From DASQPA01 sp963757335 (GTDB taxonomy: Bacteria; Acidobacteriota; Thermoanaerobaculia; Multivoradales; UBA5704): a stretch of 64,000 nucleotides of DNA. The stretch is taken from contig CAVWRJ010000013.1 in NCBI GenBank assembly GCA_963757335.1, forward strand, positions 682,001 to 746,000. The letters run 5' to 3'. The position numbers and the translations under genes were made by a program. Positions within the stretch are counted from its first letter, which is position 1; every line of letters starts with the position of its first letter. The notes under the pieces are model-generated. The model did not search any database. It was not told the origin of the DNA and was given only the letters and a program-made list of their open reading frames with translations. Below are positions 28,392-37,954 of the stretch, piece after piece.

Positions 28392-29846
28392 ATGCTGAAA
28401 GAACGAGCCCGAATCCTCGCGGTCGTGATTTTTTTACTCGACCTGTCCCTCATTGCCGGTGCTTTCTTACTCGCGTTTGCTCTCCGTAGCTCCATCCTGC
28501 CGCACGTCGCCCCGAAGACCTTCCAGAGCCCGCTCCATCCGGTCTGGGCCTACCTGCCGCTCCTCCCGCTCGCCCTCGCCATCTGGGGGGCGCTGCTCCT
28601 GCTCTCCGGGCGCTACCGCTCGCACCGCACGGTGGCGCTGATCGACGAGGCCTGGGCCATCGTCCGGGTCTGCGCCACCGGCGCCGTCGTCTTCACCCTC
28701 ATTCTCTACCTCGGCCGGCTCGACGACCGGCTGCTGCCCGGCGACCGCATCAGCCGCTCCTGGGTCTTCCTCTTCGCCTTCCTCTCCTGCCTGCTCCTGC
28801 TGGCGGAGAAGGTCGCGATCCGGATGACCTCGCGCTACGTCCGGGTGCACGGTTTCAACTACCGGACGGTGCTCATCATCGGCACCAACCCGACCGCCTT
28901 GGAGATCGCCGAGTCGATCTTCGGCCACCGCTTCTGGGGTTACCGCATCCTCGGCTTCATCGAGAACGGCCGCGACCTGGCCGAGCCGTGGACGGCCCCC
29001 TTCCCCATCCTCGGCGAGATCGAGGACATCCCGCGGATCGTCGAGAGCAACGTCGTCGACGACGTCATCTTCGCCGTCCACCGGCGCGAGCTCGACCGCC
29101 TGGAGGATCTCTTCCTCTCCCTCCAGGAGCAGGGCATCCGCACCCGCTTCGCCATGAACCTCTTCCCCCACACCCGGGCCCGGGTCGAGCTCGAAGAGCT
29201 GGACGGCATGCCGCTCCTCTCCTTCGCCACCACCCCGACGAGCCAGGTGCGGTTGATGGCCAAGCGGGCGCTCGACGTGGCGCTCGCCGCCTTCATCCTC
29301 TTCCTCGCCTTTCCGGCGGTGGGGGCGATCGCCTTCCTGATCAAGCTCACCTCGGGCGGCAACGTCCTCTTCCGCCAGACCCGCTGCGGCCTGAACGGCC
29401 GCTTCTTCACTCTCTACAAGTTCCGCACGATGGTCGAGGGCGCCGAGGACCAGCGCCACGGCCTCCTGCATTTGAACGAGATGAACGGGCCGGTGTTCAA
29501 GTTGAAGAGCGACCCCCGGGTGACCTGGTTCGGCCGCTTCCTCCGCAAGTTCAGCCTGGACGAGCTGCCCCAGCTCTGGAACGTCCTCCGCGGCGACATG
29601 AGCCTGGTCGGCCCGCGGCCGCCGATCCCCGAAGAGGTGGCGCACTACAAGCGCTGGCAGCGCCGGCGCCTGGCGATGAAGCCGGGCCTCACCTGCCTCT
29701 GGCAGATCAGCGGCCGCAACAACATCGACTTCGACCGCTGGATGCAGCTCGACCTGGAGTACATCGACTCCTGGTCGCCCCTCCTCGATCTGAAGATCCT
29801 GCTGAAGACGATCCCGGTGGTGCTGTCGGGCAAGGGCGCCTCGTAG
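28392..29846 (+). CDS. Polyprenyl-phosphate sugar-1-phosphate transferase (exopolysaccharide initiating enzyme)
   Basis: A 484-residue inner-membrane enzyme that transfers a sugar-1-phosphate from a nucleotide sugar to undecaprenyl phosphate, the first step of capsule or exopolysaccharide repeat assembly. Four N-terminal helices (residues 8–150) are followed by a Rossmann-like CoA-binding domain (TVLIIGTNPTALEIAESIFG). The catalytic bacterial sugar transferase domain (about 285–484) shows KRALDVALAAF, the KFRTMVEGAE motif, SLDELPQLWNVLRGDMSLVG, PRPP and the end motif PGLTCLWQISGRN. It serves the glycosyltransferases encoded upstream. Which sugar it uses is not evident. Confidence 0.92.
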   Translation: MLKERARILAVVIFLLDLSLIAGAFLLAFALRSSILPHVAPKTFQSPLHPVWAYLPLLPLALAIWGALLLLSGRYRSHRTVALIDEAWAIVRVCATGAVVFTLILYLGRLDDRLLPGDRISRSWVFLFAFLSCLLLLAEKVAIRMTSRYVRVHGFNYRTVLIIGTNPTALEIAESIFGHRFWGYRILGFIENGRDLAEPWTAPFPILGEIEDIPRIVESNVVDDVIFAVHRRELDRLEDLFLSLQEQGIRTRFAMNLFPHTRARVELEELDGMPLLSFATTPTSQVRLMAKRALDVALAAFILFLAFPAVGAIAFLIKLTSGGNVLFRQTRCGLNGRFFTLYKFRTMVEGAEDQRHGLLHLNEMNGPVFKLKSDPRVTWFGRFLRKFSLDELPQLWNVLRGDMSLVGPRPPIPEEVAHYKRWQRRRLAMKPGLTCLWQISGRNNIDFDRWMQLDLEYIDSWSPLLDLKILLKTIPVVLSGKGAS

Positions 29847-29852
29847 ATTCCT

Positions 29853-30818
29853 TCAGCCCTGCTCCGCCGCTACAGCCTCGCGCACGACGACGCTCAGTGG
29901 GGTGCTCCGGTGGAGGATCAGGACGTCCCCCGCTCGACCCGCAGCGAACGAGGCGGGGAGCGGGGTGGCGGAAGCAAAGAGCAGGGGCACCCCGTGGACC
30001 GCTACCCGCGTCCACGCCAGACCTTCCGGGACCGGAGCCTCCCACAGGCCGCAGAGGTAGGCATCGAAACCGAGGCCGCGCAGACTCCCGAGGAGCGCTT
30101 CGGCCGTGCTGCCGGCACGGCGCAGGAGCTCCGGAGAGACCTCGATGAACCCCGCCTCCACCACGCCGGCAGCCAGCGCCCGCTCCGCCCCCTTGAGGGC
30201 ATTGGGTTCCCAACCCTCGATGTCCATCTTGAGGAACGCGATGCGCTCGATACGCCGCTCCGCGATGTAGTCGTCGAGCACGAGGTTGGGGATCGGCTCG
30301 CCGCTCTCTCCGATGAACGCCTGTCCCCAGGCATGGCTCGGCAGGGTGAGCCGAGAGACACCGGGACGATCGGTGACGCAGCCGTGCTGGACGACGATCC
30401 TCTCACCGGGCCAGAGAGCGGCGCTCCGTTCGAGGATGGGGATGATGCGGGGATTGGCTTCGAAGAGGTGAAAGTCGACGCCCCGGCCCGCGATCAGGGG
30501 CACCACCCCGAAGGTGACCAGCCCGAAGTTCGCTCCGACATCGAAGAGAGCCCCGCCGCCACCCAGGAAGGCGGCCACGATCGGGTGAAACTCCGGCCAG
30601 AAGGACTGGGAGAGATAGCTGGCCCGCGACTCGGCATCCCGCAGATCCACCCAGGCACGGCCGCCCTCGTTGAAGCCGAGATACTGCACGGAGTCGACGA
30701 GCCCGAACCGGCTGAGGGCCAGGAGCAGCTTCTGGCGCCGCAGAGGACGAGGCAAGGCGTTGAGAAACCGCCGCAGAGGGGTCGTGTCGCCCGTAGCTTT
30801 TTCGCCGCGGATGGGCAT
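29853..30818 (-). CDS. FkbM-family methyltransferase
   Basis: A 321-residue SAM-dependent methyltransferase. The SAM-binding GALFDVGANFGLVTF is near residues 90–104, followed by DFHLFEANPRIIP and the FkbM hallmark IAFLKMDIEGWEPNALKGAE. Such enzymes O-methylate sugars of polysaccharides or glycolipids. Convergent with the sugar transferase gene (6 bp apart) and 14 bp downstream of pdxA on its own strand; functionally it probably belongs with the polysaccharide cluster. Confidence 0.88.
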   Translation of the reverse strand: MPIRGEKATGDTTPLRRFLNALPRPLRRQKLLLALSRFGLVDSVQYLGFNEGGRAWVDLRDAESRASYLSQSFWPEFHPIVAAFLGGGGALFDVGANFGLVTFGVVPLIAGRGVDFHLFEANPRIIPILERSAALWPGERIVVQHGCVTDRPGVSRLTLPSHAWGQAFIGESGEPIPNLVLDDYIAERRIERIAFLKMDIEGWEPNALKGAERALAAGVVEAGFIEVSPELLRRAGSTAEALLGSLRGLGFDAYLCGLWEAPVPEGLAWTRVAVHGVPLLFASATPLPASFAAGRAGDVLILHRSTPLSVVVREAVAAEQG

Positions 30819-30832
30819 TCCCGCTTAGGGCT

Positions 30833-31900
30833 TTACCGCTTCCGTGGCAGCGCGCCCGAGAGGATGCCGAGCGTCGTTTCGACGACGTGGTGGAGCGGGC
30901 GCTCGTCGGCGATGCCTCTGCCGGCGATGCCGAAGGCGGTGCCGTGGTCGACCGAGGTGCGGAGGAAGGGGAGGCCCAGGGTCCAGTTGGTGGCGAGACC
31001 GAAGGCGGCGGTCTTGACCGCGACCAAACCCTGGTCGTGGTAGAGGGCGAGCACCCAGTCGAACTCGCCCCCGCGGGCCCGGGCGAAGAGCGAGTCGGCG
31101 CTCTCGGGACCGTGGACGTCGATCCCCCGCTCCCGGCCGCGGCCGACCGCCGGGACCAGCACCTCGCCGTCCTCCCTCCCCAGGAGCCCGCCCTCTCCGG
31201 CGTGCGGGTTCAAGCCCGCCAGGGCGATCCTCCCCCCGGCATGCCGGTGAAGACAGGCGAGCGCCTCGTCGACCGCCTCTCCCGTCACCCCCCGGATGGC
31301 ATCCACCAGCGGCAGATGGACGGTCAGGAGGGCGACCTGGAGACCGGGGGCGAGGAAGGCCATCAAATAGTCGCGGCCGTAGCGTTCGAGGCCGGCGGCC
31401 GCGGCCAGGTAGTCGGTGTGCCCCTTGAAGCCGGGGAGATGATGGGTGGCGATCGAGGACTTGGCGACCGGCGCCGTGACCAGGGCGTCGGCGGCGCCGG
31501 ACTGCACCAGGGCGATGCCGGCGTCGAGCGCCGACATAGCGCCGAAGGCGTCGGCCGGGCCGGACTGGCCGAAGGCGACCTGGCGCTTCACCCCCACGGG
31601 ATCGAAAGCCAGAATCCCGTCCATCCCAGGGCGGCTCGCGAGCTCCTGCCGCGTCGGCGGCGCGGCGAGCCAGTGGAGCCGGTCCCAGGGAAAGTCGGGG
31701 AGCACCGGAACGAGCGCTTCGACTGCCGCCCGCTCGACGAGGAGGAGCGGCTGCCAGGACCGGGTCGCCCCTGCCGCTTCGGCGTCGGCGGGGTCGGCGG
31801 CATCGATACCGGCCGGGGGGCTCAGGAGCTTCAGCAGGATCTCGGGGCCGATCCCGGCGGGATCGCCCTGGGTCAGAGCAAGGATGGGGCGGACGTTCAG
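30833..31900 (-). CDS. pdxA: 4-hydroxythreonine-4-phosphate dehydrogenase
   Basis: NAD-dependent enzyme of the DXP-dependent pyridoxal-phosphate pathway, about 355 residues. Signature text is LALTQGDPAGIGPEILLKLL at the N-terminus, VTAPVAKSSIATHHLPGFKG with HTDYLA (metal-binding His), GLNPHAGEGGLLG, LYHDQGLVAVK, and TSVDHGTAFGIAG near the end. No ATG, GTG or TTG is available at the right place. The only candidate at the expected N-terminus is CTG at 31900, which overlaps the stop of the hfq-like gene as CTGA and suggests translational coupling. The family is certain, the start codon less so. Confidence 0.93.
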   Translation of the reverse strand: MNVRPILALTQGDPAGIGPEILLKLLSPPAGIDAADPADAEAAGATRSWQPLLLVERAAVEALVPVLPDFPWDRLHWLAAPPTRQELASRPGMDGILAFDPVGVKRQVAFGQSGPADAFGAMSALDAGIALVQSGAADALVTAPVAKSSIATHHLPGFKGHTDYLAAAAGLERYGRDYLMAFLAPGLQVALLTVHLPLVDAIRGVTGEAVDEALACLHRHAGGRIALAGLNPHAGEGGLLGREDGEVLVPAVGRGRERGIDVHGPESADSLFARARGGEFDWVLALYHDQGLVAVKTAAFGLATNWTLGLPFLRTSVDHGTAFGIAGRGIADERPLHHVVETTLGILSGALPRKR

Positions 31901-32304
31901 GAGGGGGTTTCCCGCTCGTTGTCGCCGTTGGCTCCAGTGCCGCCATTGGCTCCCGTCTCGCCCGGGCCGCCAGGGCCGGTATCGGCGGCGCGCCGGCCGC
32001 GGCCACGCCTGAGCTCCTCTTCCTTGAACATGTAGCGGATGACCTGCTTCATGATGAGGAGGTTGGGGCCCTGGTTGCGGTTCAGCTTGATCGACCCCTT
32101 GTCGTACCACTCGATCCAGCCGCGGAGCTCCTCGTCGTTGGTCAGGACGACGATCATCGGCGTCTTCGCCGCCATCTGCTTGAGGTAGTAGAACTCCTCG
32201 GCGTTCGTCTGCTCGGGCGGCGTCTGCTTGCGGCGGACGCTTCGCGAGGGGAGCTCCTTTTTGAGCTCGTTCATGTCGGGGCGAATCAGCTTGCGGTTGG
32301 CCAT
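31897..32304 (-). CDS. Hfq-like RNA-binding (Sm-fold) protein
   Basis: A 135-residue protein. The central segment (about residues 36–98: EEFYYLKQMAAKTPMIVVL, GWIEWYDKGSIKLNRNQGPN and LLIMKQVIRYMF) fits the Sm1 and Sm2 strands of Hfq-related proteins, though it is divergent from canonical Hfq. The N-terminus is Lys/Arg-rich and the C-terminus is a Gly/Asn/Ala-rich disordered tail. It sits between ricT and pdxA with 6 bp and a 4-base overlap, so it is one operon. A role in small-RNA or mRNA regulation is inferred. Confidence 0.75.
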   Translation of the reverse strand: MANRKLIRPDMNELKKELPSRSVRRKQTPPEQTNAEEFYYLKQMAAKTPMIVVLTNDEELRGWIEWYDKGSIKLNRNQGPNLLIMKQVIRYMFKEEELRRGRGRRAADTGPGGPGETGANGGTGANGDNERETPS

Positions 32305-32310
32305 CGTCCT

Positions 32311-33048
32311 CTAGGTGGACACCTCGGTCGGGGGCGCCTTCCGGGTCTCCGGATTCTTGGTCTTGTACTGGTCATCCTCGTAGGCCAGGCAGCAGAGCAG
32401 ACGCCCGCACTGGCCGGAGATCTTCGACGGATTCAAGCTCAGGTTCTGCCGTTTCGCCATCTGGATCGAGATCGGCCGGAAGTCCTTGAGCCAGGTCGAG
32501 CAGCAGAGAGTGCGGCCGCAGATGCCGATGCCGCCCACCAGACCGGCCTCGTCGCGAGCGCCGACCTGGACCATCTTGACCCGCACCGAGAAGCGGGTCG
32601 AGAGGTCGCGCACCAGCTGGCGGAAGTCCACCCGGCCCTCCGACGTGAAGTAGAAGGTCGCCCGTTTGCCCGAGAGGGAAAACTCGACGAGCGAGATCTT
32701 CATGTCGAGACCCTGGGCGCGCACCCGCTCCTGGGCGAAGAGCTTGCCCGTGGCCTGACTTTCGCGCTGCCGATCGTAGGCGGCGTGGTCACCCTCGTCC
32801 GCGGCACGGAGGATCGGCCGGGCGGAGGACTTCTGGCAGGGCTTGAAGACCGGCATCGGCGACTGCTCGACGTGCCCGAAGGTCGGCCCGGACTCCAGCT
32901 CGACGACGACGTTGTCGCCCCGGCCGTAGATCTGGCCTCCCGTCGAGCAGAGCGTCAGGTTGGTCTCGTCACGAAAGCGCACACCCACGTAGGCATCCTC
33001 GACCGCAGTAGACATTCCCTTGAAAGCACAGCCTTGACAACCGCCCAT
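32311..33048 (-). CDS. ricT: PSP1/RicT (YaaT)-family protein
   Basis: A 245-residue protein. Conserved features include the Cys-rich motifs GIGICGRTLCCSTWL and GQCGRLLCCLAYE, and LVEFSLSGKRATFYFTSEGR with VDFRQLVRDL. In Bacillus the homologue forms the iron–sulfur RicAFT (Y-) complex that affects RNA maturation and phosphorelay. An extra N-terminal GCQGC gives further cysteines if translation starts at 33048; an in-frame ATG at 33015 is the alternative. First gene of the ricT–hfq-like–pdxA operon. Confidence 0.88.
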   Translation of the reverse strand: MGGCQGCAFKGMSTAVEDAYVGVRFRDETNLTLCSTGGQIYGRGDNVVVELESGPTFGHVEQSPMPVFKPCQKSSARPILRAADEGDHAAYDRQRESQATGKLFAQERVRAQGLDMKISLVEFSLSGKRATFYFTSEGRVDFRQLVRDLSTRFSVRVKMVQVGARDEAGLVGGIGICGRTLCCSTWLKDFRPISIQMAKRQNLSLNPSKISGQCGRLLCCLAYEDDQYKTKNPETRKAPPTEVST

Positions 33049-33077
33049 GACCTAGTTCGATCCGTTGGCGAAAAGTG

Positions 33078-33106
33078 TTCTATGCATGATGAGTACCACC
33101 TTGTAA
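33078..33106 (-). promoter_or_regulatory. Candidate promoter of the ricT operon
   Basis: On the minus strand TTACAA (complement of 33101–33106) and ATAGAA (complement of 33078–33083) are separated by 17 bp, about 30 bp ahead of the ricT start. It lies in the 122-bp gap between purD and ricT. Match to consensus is moderate. Confidence 0.35.
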
Positions 33107-33170
33107 GAAACTAGAGAGGACGTTATCACGATCCGGTTACAGGCGCGGCCTGGGCGTCTCGGTCTCCCGG

Positions 33171-34442
33171 TCAGGAGCTCAGGACCCTTCTCCCGATGTC
33201 ACGGCGCAGCACCTTCGAGGGCCAGTCGACCTCGGCCACCGCGGCATAGGCCCGTTTGAGCGCGTCGACGAGCCCGGGGCCGGTGGCGCAGACGTTTAAT
33301 ACCCGGCCCCCGGCGCTCACCAGCTCGTCGCCGACCAGGGCCGTCCCGGCGTGGAAGATCTGCACTCCCGGCTGCGCCGAGGCGCGGCGGAGCCCGCCGA
33401 TCACCTCGCCCTGGACCGTCCGTCCGGGATAGCCGGGGCTCGCCAGGACGACGCAGGCGGCGGCCTCGTGCCGGAAGTGGAGGCGCGGCAGGTCGAAGCT
33501 GCCGGCGGCGCCGGCGGCGAGGATGGGGAGGAGATCGTCCTCCAGGCGGAGGAGAAGCACCTGGGCCTCGGGGTCGCCGAAGCGGGCGTTGAACTCGAGC
33601 ACCCGCGGCCCCTCGGCGGTGAGAATGAGCCCGGCGTAGAGCACCCCGACGAAGGTGCGGCCCTCGGCGGCCAGGCCGGCCACCGTGGGCTGGAGGATCG
33701 TCTCGACGACCTCGGCAGCGATCTCGGACGCCATCACCCCGGCCGGGCTGTGGCTCCCCATGCCGCCGGTGTTGGGCCCGGTGTCCCCCTCGCCGATCCG
33801 CTTGTAGTCCTTGGCGGTGGCGAGCGGCAGGATGCGCTCGCCGTCGGAGAGCGCCATGCAGGAGACCTCCTCGCCCGTCAAGAAGGCCTCGACGACCACC
33901 CGGTCGCCGGCCGCCCCGAACCGCCGCTCTTCGAAGAGGGTGGCGAGCGCCGCTTCGAGCTCTCTTTCATCGGCGACGATGAGCACCCCCTTGCCGGCGG
34001 CGAGGCCGTCCGCCTTGAGCACCACCGGCAGCCCGAAACGGTCGGCCGCGGCCCGCGCCTCGGCCGCGTCGTGAACGATGGCGGAGGGGGCGGTGGGGAT
34101 GCCGTGCCGCTCCATGAACTGCTTGGCGAACACTTTGCTCCCCTCGATCTCGGCCGCCGCCCGTCGCGGCCCGAAGACCGCGAGGCCGCGGGCCGCGAGC
34201 TCGTCGGCGAGGCCGAGCGCGAGCGGGAGCTCGGGGCCGACGACGGTCAGGTCGATGCGCTTTTCGAGGGCGAAGTCGGCGAGCTTGTGGATCTCCTCGG
34301 GGGCGATCGGCACCCCCTTGGCGAGCGGCGCCGTCCCCGGGTTCCCCGGCGCGCAGTAGAGCTCGGAGAGGAGCGGGCTCTGCCGCAGCTTCCAGCAGAG
34401 GGCGTGCTCGCGCCCGCCCCCTCCCACCACCAGAACCTTCAT
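33171..34442 (-). CDS. purD: Phosphoribosylamine–glycine ligase
   Basis: De novo purine synthesis enzyme (GARS), 423 residues, ATP-grasp fold. It starts with MKVLVVGGGGREHALCWKL. The ATP-grasp region contains LPVVLKADGLAAGKGVLIV, EEVSCMALSDG, the conserved GEGDTGPNTGGMGSHSP, and the metal-binding LEFNARFGDPEAQVLL. Length and ends match the family. The start ATG overlaps the stop of the pta gene as ATGA, so purD is coupled to it. Confidence 0.97.
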   Translation of the reverse strand: MKVLVVGGGGREHALCWKLRQSPLLSELYCAPGNPGTAPLAKGVPIAPEEIHKLADFALEKRIDLTVVGPELPLALGLADELAARGLAVFGPRRAAAEIEGSKVFAKQFMERHGIPTAPSAIVHDAAEARAAADRFGLPVVLKADGLAAGKGVLIVADERELEAALATLFEERRFGAAGDRVVVEAFLTGEEVSCMALSDGERILPLATAKDYKRIGEGDTGPNTGGMGSHSPAGVMASEIAAEVVETILQPTVAGLAAEGRTFVGVLYAGLILTAEGPRVLEFNARFGDPEAQVLLLRLEDDLLPILAAGAAGSFDLPRLHFRHEAAACVVLASPGYPGRTVQGEVIGGLRRASAQPGVQIFHAGTALVGDELVSAGGRVLNVCATGPGLVDALKRAYAAVAEVDWPSKVLRRDIGRRVLSS

Positions 34443-35466
34443 ACCGTCCCTCCCACGATCCTTCCGGCCGCCAGGGCGGTCACCGCCATGACGTCCACGA
34501 TGTCCTCGGCGGAGCAGCCGCGCGAGAGGTCGTTGACCGGCCGCGCGAGCCCCTGGAGGAGCGGCCCCACGGCGCGGGCGCCGGCCAGCCGCTCGGTCAG
34601 CTTGTAGGCGATGTTGCCGGCGTCCAGGTCGGGGAAGACGAGGACGTTGGCCCGGCCGGCGAGCGGGCTCCCGGGGGCTTTCGCGCAGCGCCACCTCGGG
34701 GACCAGGGCGGCGTCGGCCTGCAAGCTCGCCGTCAAAGGCGAAGTCGACCCCGCGGGCGGCCAGGAGCTCGCGGGCGGCAGCGACCTTCGCCACCCGCGG
34801 GTGGACGGCGCTCCCCCGGGTCGAAAAGGAGAGGAGAGCGACCCGCGGCTCCTCGCCGAGCAGAATGCGGCAGGAGGCCGCCGCCGCCTCGGCGATGTCG
34901 GCGAGCTCGGCCGGGCCGGGATCGGGAACCACCCCGCAGTCGCTGTAGATCAGGCCGCGGCCGTCCAGGAAGACCATGAGGAAGCAGGAGGAGACGACCT
35001 TCAGCCCCGGCCGCGGCCCCACCGCCCGGAGGGCGGCGCGCACGGTGTCGGCGGTGGTCACCCGCGCCCCCATGACCGCGCCGCCGTCCCGGCCGGTCGC
35101 CACCCGGAGGGCGGCGTAGTAGAGCGGGTCGCGGGCGAGGGCAAAGATCTCCGCCTCAGAGAGGCCCGGGATTGCGCGCCAACAGGCGGAGGCGGAGGTG
35201 CTCCGCGAGCGCCGGGAGATCGGGGTCGGCCGCCGGTTGGAGCACGGGGACGGTCAAGGCCATCCCTGCCGCCGCTGCCGCTCGCCGCCACCGCCGCCGG
35301 GGTGCCGACGAGGAACGGCCGGCAGATCCCGGCCGCCGCGGCGCGCTCCGCCGCGGCGACGACCCGCGGGTCGTCCCCCTCGGCGAGCACCACCGAGGCG
35401 CCGGTCTGCCCGGCCCGCTCCCGCAGGCGGGCGAGGAGATCGGGCGGCTTGGGGAGAGGGTTCCAC
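34439..35466 (-). CDS. pta: Phosphate acetyl-/butyryltransferase (several frame breaks)
   Basis: Acetyl-CoA to acetyl-phosphate enzyme of the PTA_PTB family, about 340 residues if repaired. The pieces are VVLAEGDDPRVVAAAERAAA (N-terminus), ARDPLYYAALRVATGRDGGA with VMGARVTTADTVRAAL and SSCFLMVFLDGRG (middle), LSFSTRGSAVHPRVAKV, ADAALVPEVAL, and NVLVFPDLDAGNIAYKLTER to AAGRIVGGTV (C-terminus). They lie in order but need about four frame shifts (near 35290, 35172, 34720 and 34680). All catalytic segments survive, so either assembly errors cluster here or the gene is recently inactivated. The start is uncertain (GTG 35466 or nearby). The end overlaps purD (ATGA). Confidence 0.7.
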
Positions 35467-35484
35467 TTCTCTATCTATACCACC

Positions 35485-36485
35485 CTACCCCTTGAGCACC
35501 ATCGTCCCGGTCGGCTGCGGCACGCCGCCCCGGGGCTCGACGGTCACCGCCCAGGCCTGGACGCGGCCGGTGACGCCGACGCCGGAAACCGTGACGGTGC
35601 CGCTCCGGCCGCTGGCGTCGACCCCGAAGGTCCCGGCCGGCACCGGCTTGCCGCCGGCGATGAACCACAGCTCGTAGGTCTTGCCCGCCGCCAGCTGCGG
35701 CAGGTTGGCGGCGACGAAGACCGCCTTCTGCGAGCGTGGATCGACGAAGGCGTACCCCTGGGCTCCCGGCGGCGCCTTGAGCGCGGCGAGGGCGACAGGT
35801 TTCATCCCGGGGGCGGAGATCACCGCCATCGCCGTCGCCAGGCGCTCGCTCTGCGCCTCGGCCGACCGGAGGTCGCGGACCAGCCGCTCGTTCTCGGCTT
35901 CGGTGGAGCCGAAGTCACGGGTCAGGAGCTCGTTGTTCGCCTGCGCCGAGCGGAGGTCGCGCGCCACCCGTTCCTTCTCTGCCTGGGCCGCGGCGAGCTC
36001 GCGGGCCAGCGGTCCGTTTTGCGCCCGCGCCGCTGCGAGCTCGCCGCCGAGCGCCGTCGACCTGGCGGGCGAGGCCCCCGCGGCCGGCGCGGAGAGCGTC
36101 CGCCTCGCGGTGGGCGGCGAGCCAGCCCCAGCCGCAGGCGAGGAGGAGCACCGCGGCGGCCGCCAGCCAGACCCAGCCACTCCGCCCCGGCCTGCGCCGC
36201 GACGCCCAGGACCGGCGATGCCTGGACTAGGGCGGAGAGAGGGTCTCGGCCGGGGGCAGCTTGGCGAGCAGGCGGGCGCGGGTCGTCGCCGCGGGGAGGA
36301 CCGAGGGCAGGGACGCCGCGAGCTCCCTCGACGTCACCCCCGAGCCGGGCGAGCGCGGCCTGGCACTCCGGGCAGCCGGCCGCCAGGTGCACCGTGAGAG
36401 CGGCGAGGTCGTCGCCGTCGAGCGCTCCCAGGGCGTAGAGGGAGAGGAGCTCCTCGGTCTCGGGGGAGTGTTTCGCGGCGTTCAT
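35485..36485 (-). CDS. RskA-type anti-sigma factor (frame breaks)
   Basis: Membrane-bound anti-sigma factor of about 330 residues. The N-terminal domain (TEELLSLYALGALDGDDLAA, HLAAGCPECQAAL) is the zinc-finger-like anti-sigma domain. A single membrane segment follows (LLLACGWGWLAAHR in a shifted frame), then a coiled coil with repeated heptads (RDLRSAQANNELLTRDFGST), then the RskA periplasmic β-domain (KTYELWFIAGGKPVPAGTFG). At least two frame shifts lie between 36330 and 36060. It starts 1 bp after the sigma gene stop on the same strand, so it is the cognate inhibitor of that factor. Confidence 0.75.
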
Positions 36486-36486
36486 A

Positions 36487-37053
36487 TCAGCTCAGTGCCT
36501 GCCGGAGCTTGTTCATCCCCAGGTGAATCCGCGACTTGACAGTCCCCAGGGGGGCATCCAGGCGGCTCGCGATCTGGGACTGGGTGAGGCCCTCGAAGAA
36601 GGCGAGCTCGATGCAGCGGCGCTGGTCGGGTGGGAGGACCTCGAGGGCCGAGCTCACCAGCTCCCGGCGCTCCCGCTCCTCCAGGCCGTCGGTTCCAACG
36701 GGCGCGCTCTCCCGCGGCGGGCCGTCGGTCGAGACCTCGATCTCCCGCCGGTGCCGCGCCTCGCGCGAGCGGACCGAGTCGAGGGCGCGCGAGCGGGCGA
36801 GGACCAGCATCCAGCCGCGCGGGGTCGAGCGGCCGGGCTCGTAGCGGCCGGCCTGCCGCCAGACCTGGAGGAAGACCTCCTGCAACACCTCCTCGGCCTC
36901 GCTCCGGACGCCGAGGATGCGCAGCAGGAGACCGAGCACCGCCGGCGAGTGGCGATCGAAGAGGCTGGCGAAAGCCTCGCGGTCGCCCGCGGCAGTGCGG
37001 CCCATGAGGTGGATGTCCTCGGCGGCGGTGGGATCCATAGGGTGTCGGGTCAT
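36487..37053 (-). CDS. ECF RNA polymerase sigma factor (SigK/RskA type)
   Basis: A 188-residue sigma-70-family factor. Region 2 (FASLFDRHSPAVLGLLLRIL, EAEEVLQEVFLQVWRQAGRY) and region 4 (LPPDQRRCIELAFFEGLTQS, IASRLDAPLGTVKSRIHLG) are intact, separated by a linker rich in charged residues. The start at 37053 (MTRHPMDPTAAED) or 37038 are both plausible. Genetically paired with an RskA-like anti-sigma factor, so it probably responds to an envelope or redox signal by regulated proteolysis of that protein. Confidence 0.9.
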   Translation of the reverse strand: MTRHPMDPTAAEDIHLMGRTAAGDREAFASLFDRHSPAVLGLLLRILGVRSEAEEVLQEVFLQVWRQAGRYEPGRSTPRGWMLVLARSRALDSVRSREARHRREIEVSTDGPPRESAPVGTDGLEERERRELVSSALEVLPPDQRRCIELAFFEGLTQSQIASRLDAPLGTVKSRIHLGMNKLRQALS

Positions 37054-37106
37054 CGCGCGCGACCACCCGAAGGGGGGGCGCGCCGTCCCGGAGCCGCCCT
37101 CTCCTC

Positions 37107-37928
37107 TTACTTCGCCGGGAGATCGAAGGTTAGAGAGGCCCACAGGCTTTCCCAGTCTACCCCGGTATCGTGAGGGGCAGGAACCATGTGCACGGATTTG
37201 ATCAGCCAGAAGCCACCTTCCGGCAGGCGGAGACTCACCCGGCCGTCCTGCCCCGAGCGGGCGGCGATCCTGCCGTCCGGCTGGTGGAGGCCGAGGGCGA
37301 TGACGAGGGCGCCCGCGAGCGGCTTGCCGAGGTAGAGCAGGCGGACCGGCAGCTCGTCGCCGGCTTTCAAGCTGTAGGGGTTCTTCTCCGGGATCAGCTC
37401 CAGGGTCATGCCCGCCGGCCGGTCGAAGGACGCCCCGCCCCCCGGCGTCGCCGGCTGTCCGACCAGGAGGAGCGCCTTGGCGCAGCGCGAGAAGACCTCG
37501 GTCGACGGTTTGAGCGACTCGCCGCGGCTCTTCCTCAGCTCGAGGATCCGCTCCAGCCCCTCCAGGCGGAGGGCCTCCTCGAACTTCTCGGGCGGCAGAT
37601 CGATCCGCGTCCGGTGGCTCCGGTAGATCACCGTGTAGAGCCCCGCCTCCTGGACGTGGGTGAAGCCGGCCGGGTCGGCCCCCGTCACCCCGGGGATCGG
37701 CGTCTCGCCTCCGGGTCCGAAGAGCAGAAAGCGGTCGACCTGCGCGCTGTCGCGCGGCACCGGGTCCCCCCGCAGGTGCTCGCCGACCCGCAGGCGGAGA
37801 GCGAGCGGCGAGGCCACGGCCGGCCGGAAGGTCGAAGGCACGATCCAGAAGTCGTGCGCCGCGAGCGGCAGGGGCCAGAGCAGCGCGGCGAGCAGGCAGA
37901 GCAGGCGAGGGCGGCAACGTTCGTACAA
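37107..37928 (-). CDS. Exported DUF4198-family protein
   Basis: A 273-residue secreted protein with a signal peptide (CLLAALLWPLPLAAHDFWIV). AHDFWIVPSTFRP at the start of the mature part is the hallmark of DUF4198/NikM-like proteins; the mature N-terminal His can coordinate metal. A second β-domain shows LPVRLLYLGKPLAGALVIAL and GQDGRVSLRLPEGGFWLIKS. The family is linked to nickel or cobalt uptake and periplasmic metal handling, but no transporter is adjacent. Lies downstream of DUF4331 on the same strand with a terminator between. Confidence 0.8.
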   Translation of the reverse strand: MYERCRPRLLCLLAALLWPLPLAAHDFWIVPSTFRPAVASPLALRLRVGEHLRGDPVPRDSAQVDRFLLFGPGGETPIPGVTGADPAGFTHVQEAGLYTVIYRSHRTRIDLPPEKFEEALRLEGLERILELRKSRGESLKPSTEVFSRCAKALLLVGQPATPGGGASFDRPAGMTLELIPEKNPYSLKAGDELPVRLLYLGKPLAGALVIALGLHQPDGRIAARSGQDGRVSLRLPEGGFWLIKSVHMVPAPHDTGVDWESLWASLTFDLPAK

Positions 37929-37954
37929 ACGACAATCTCCTCTCGGTAAACTTT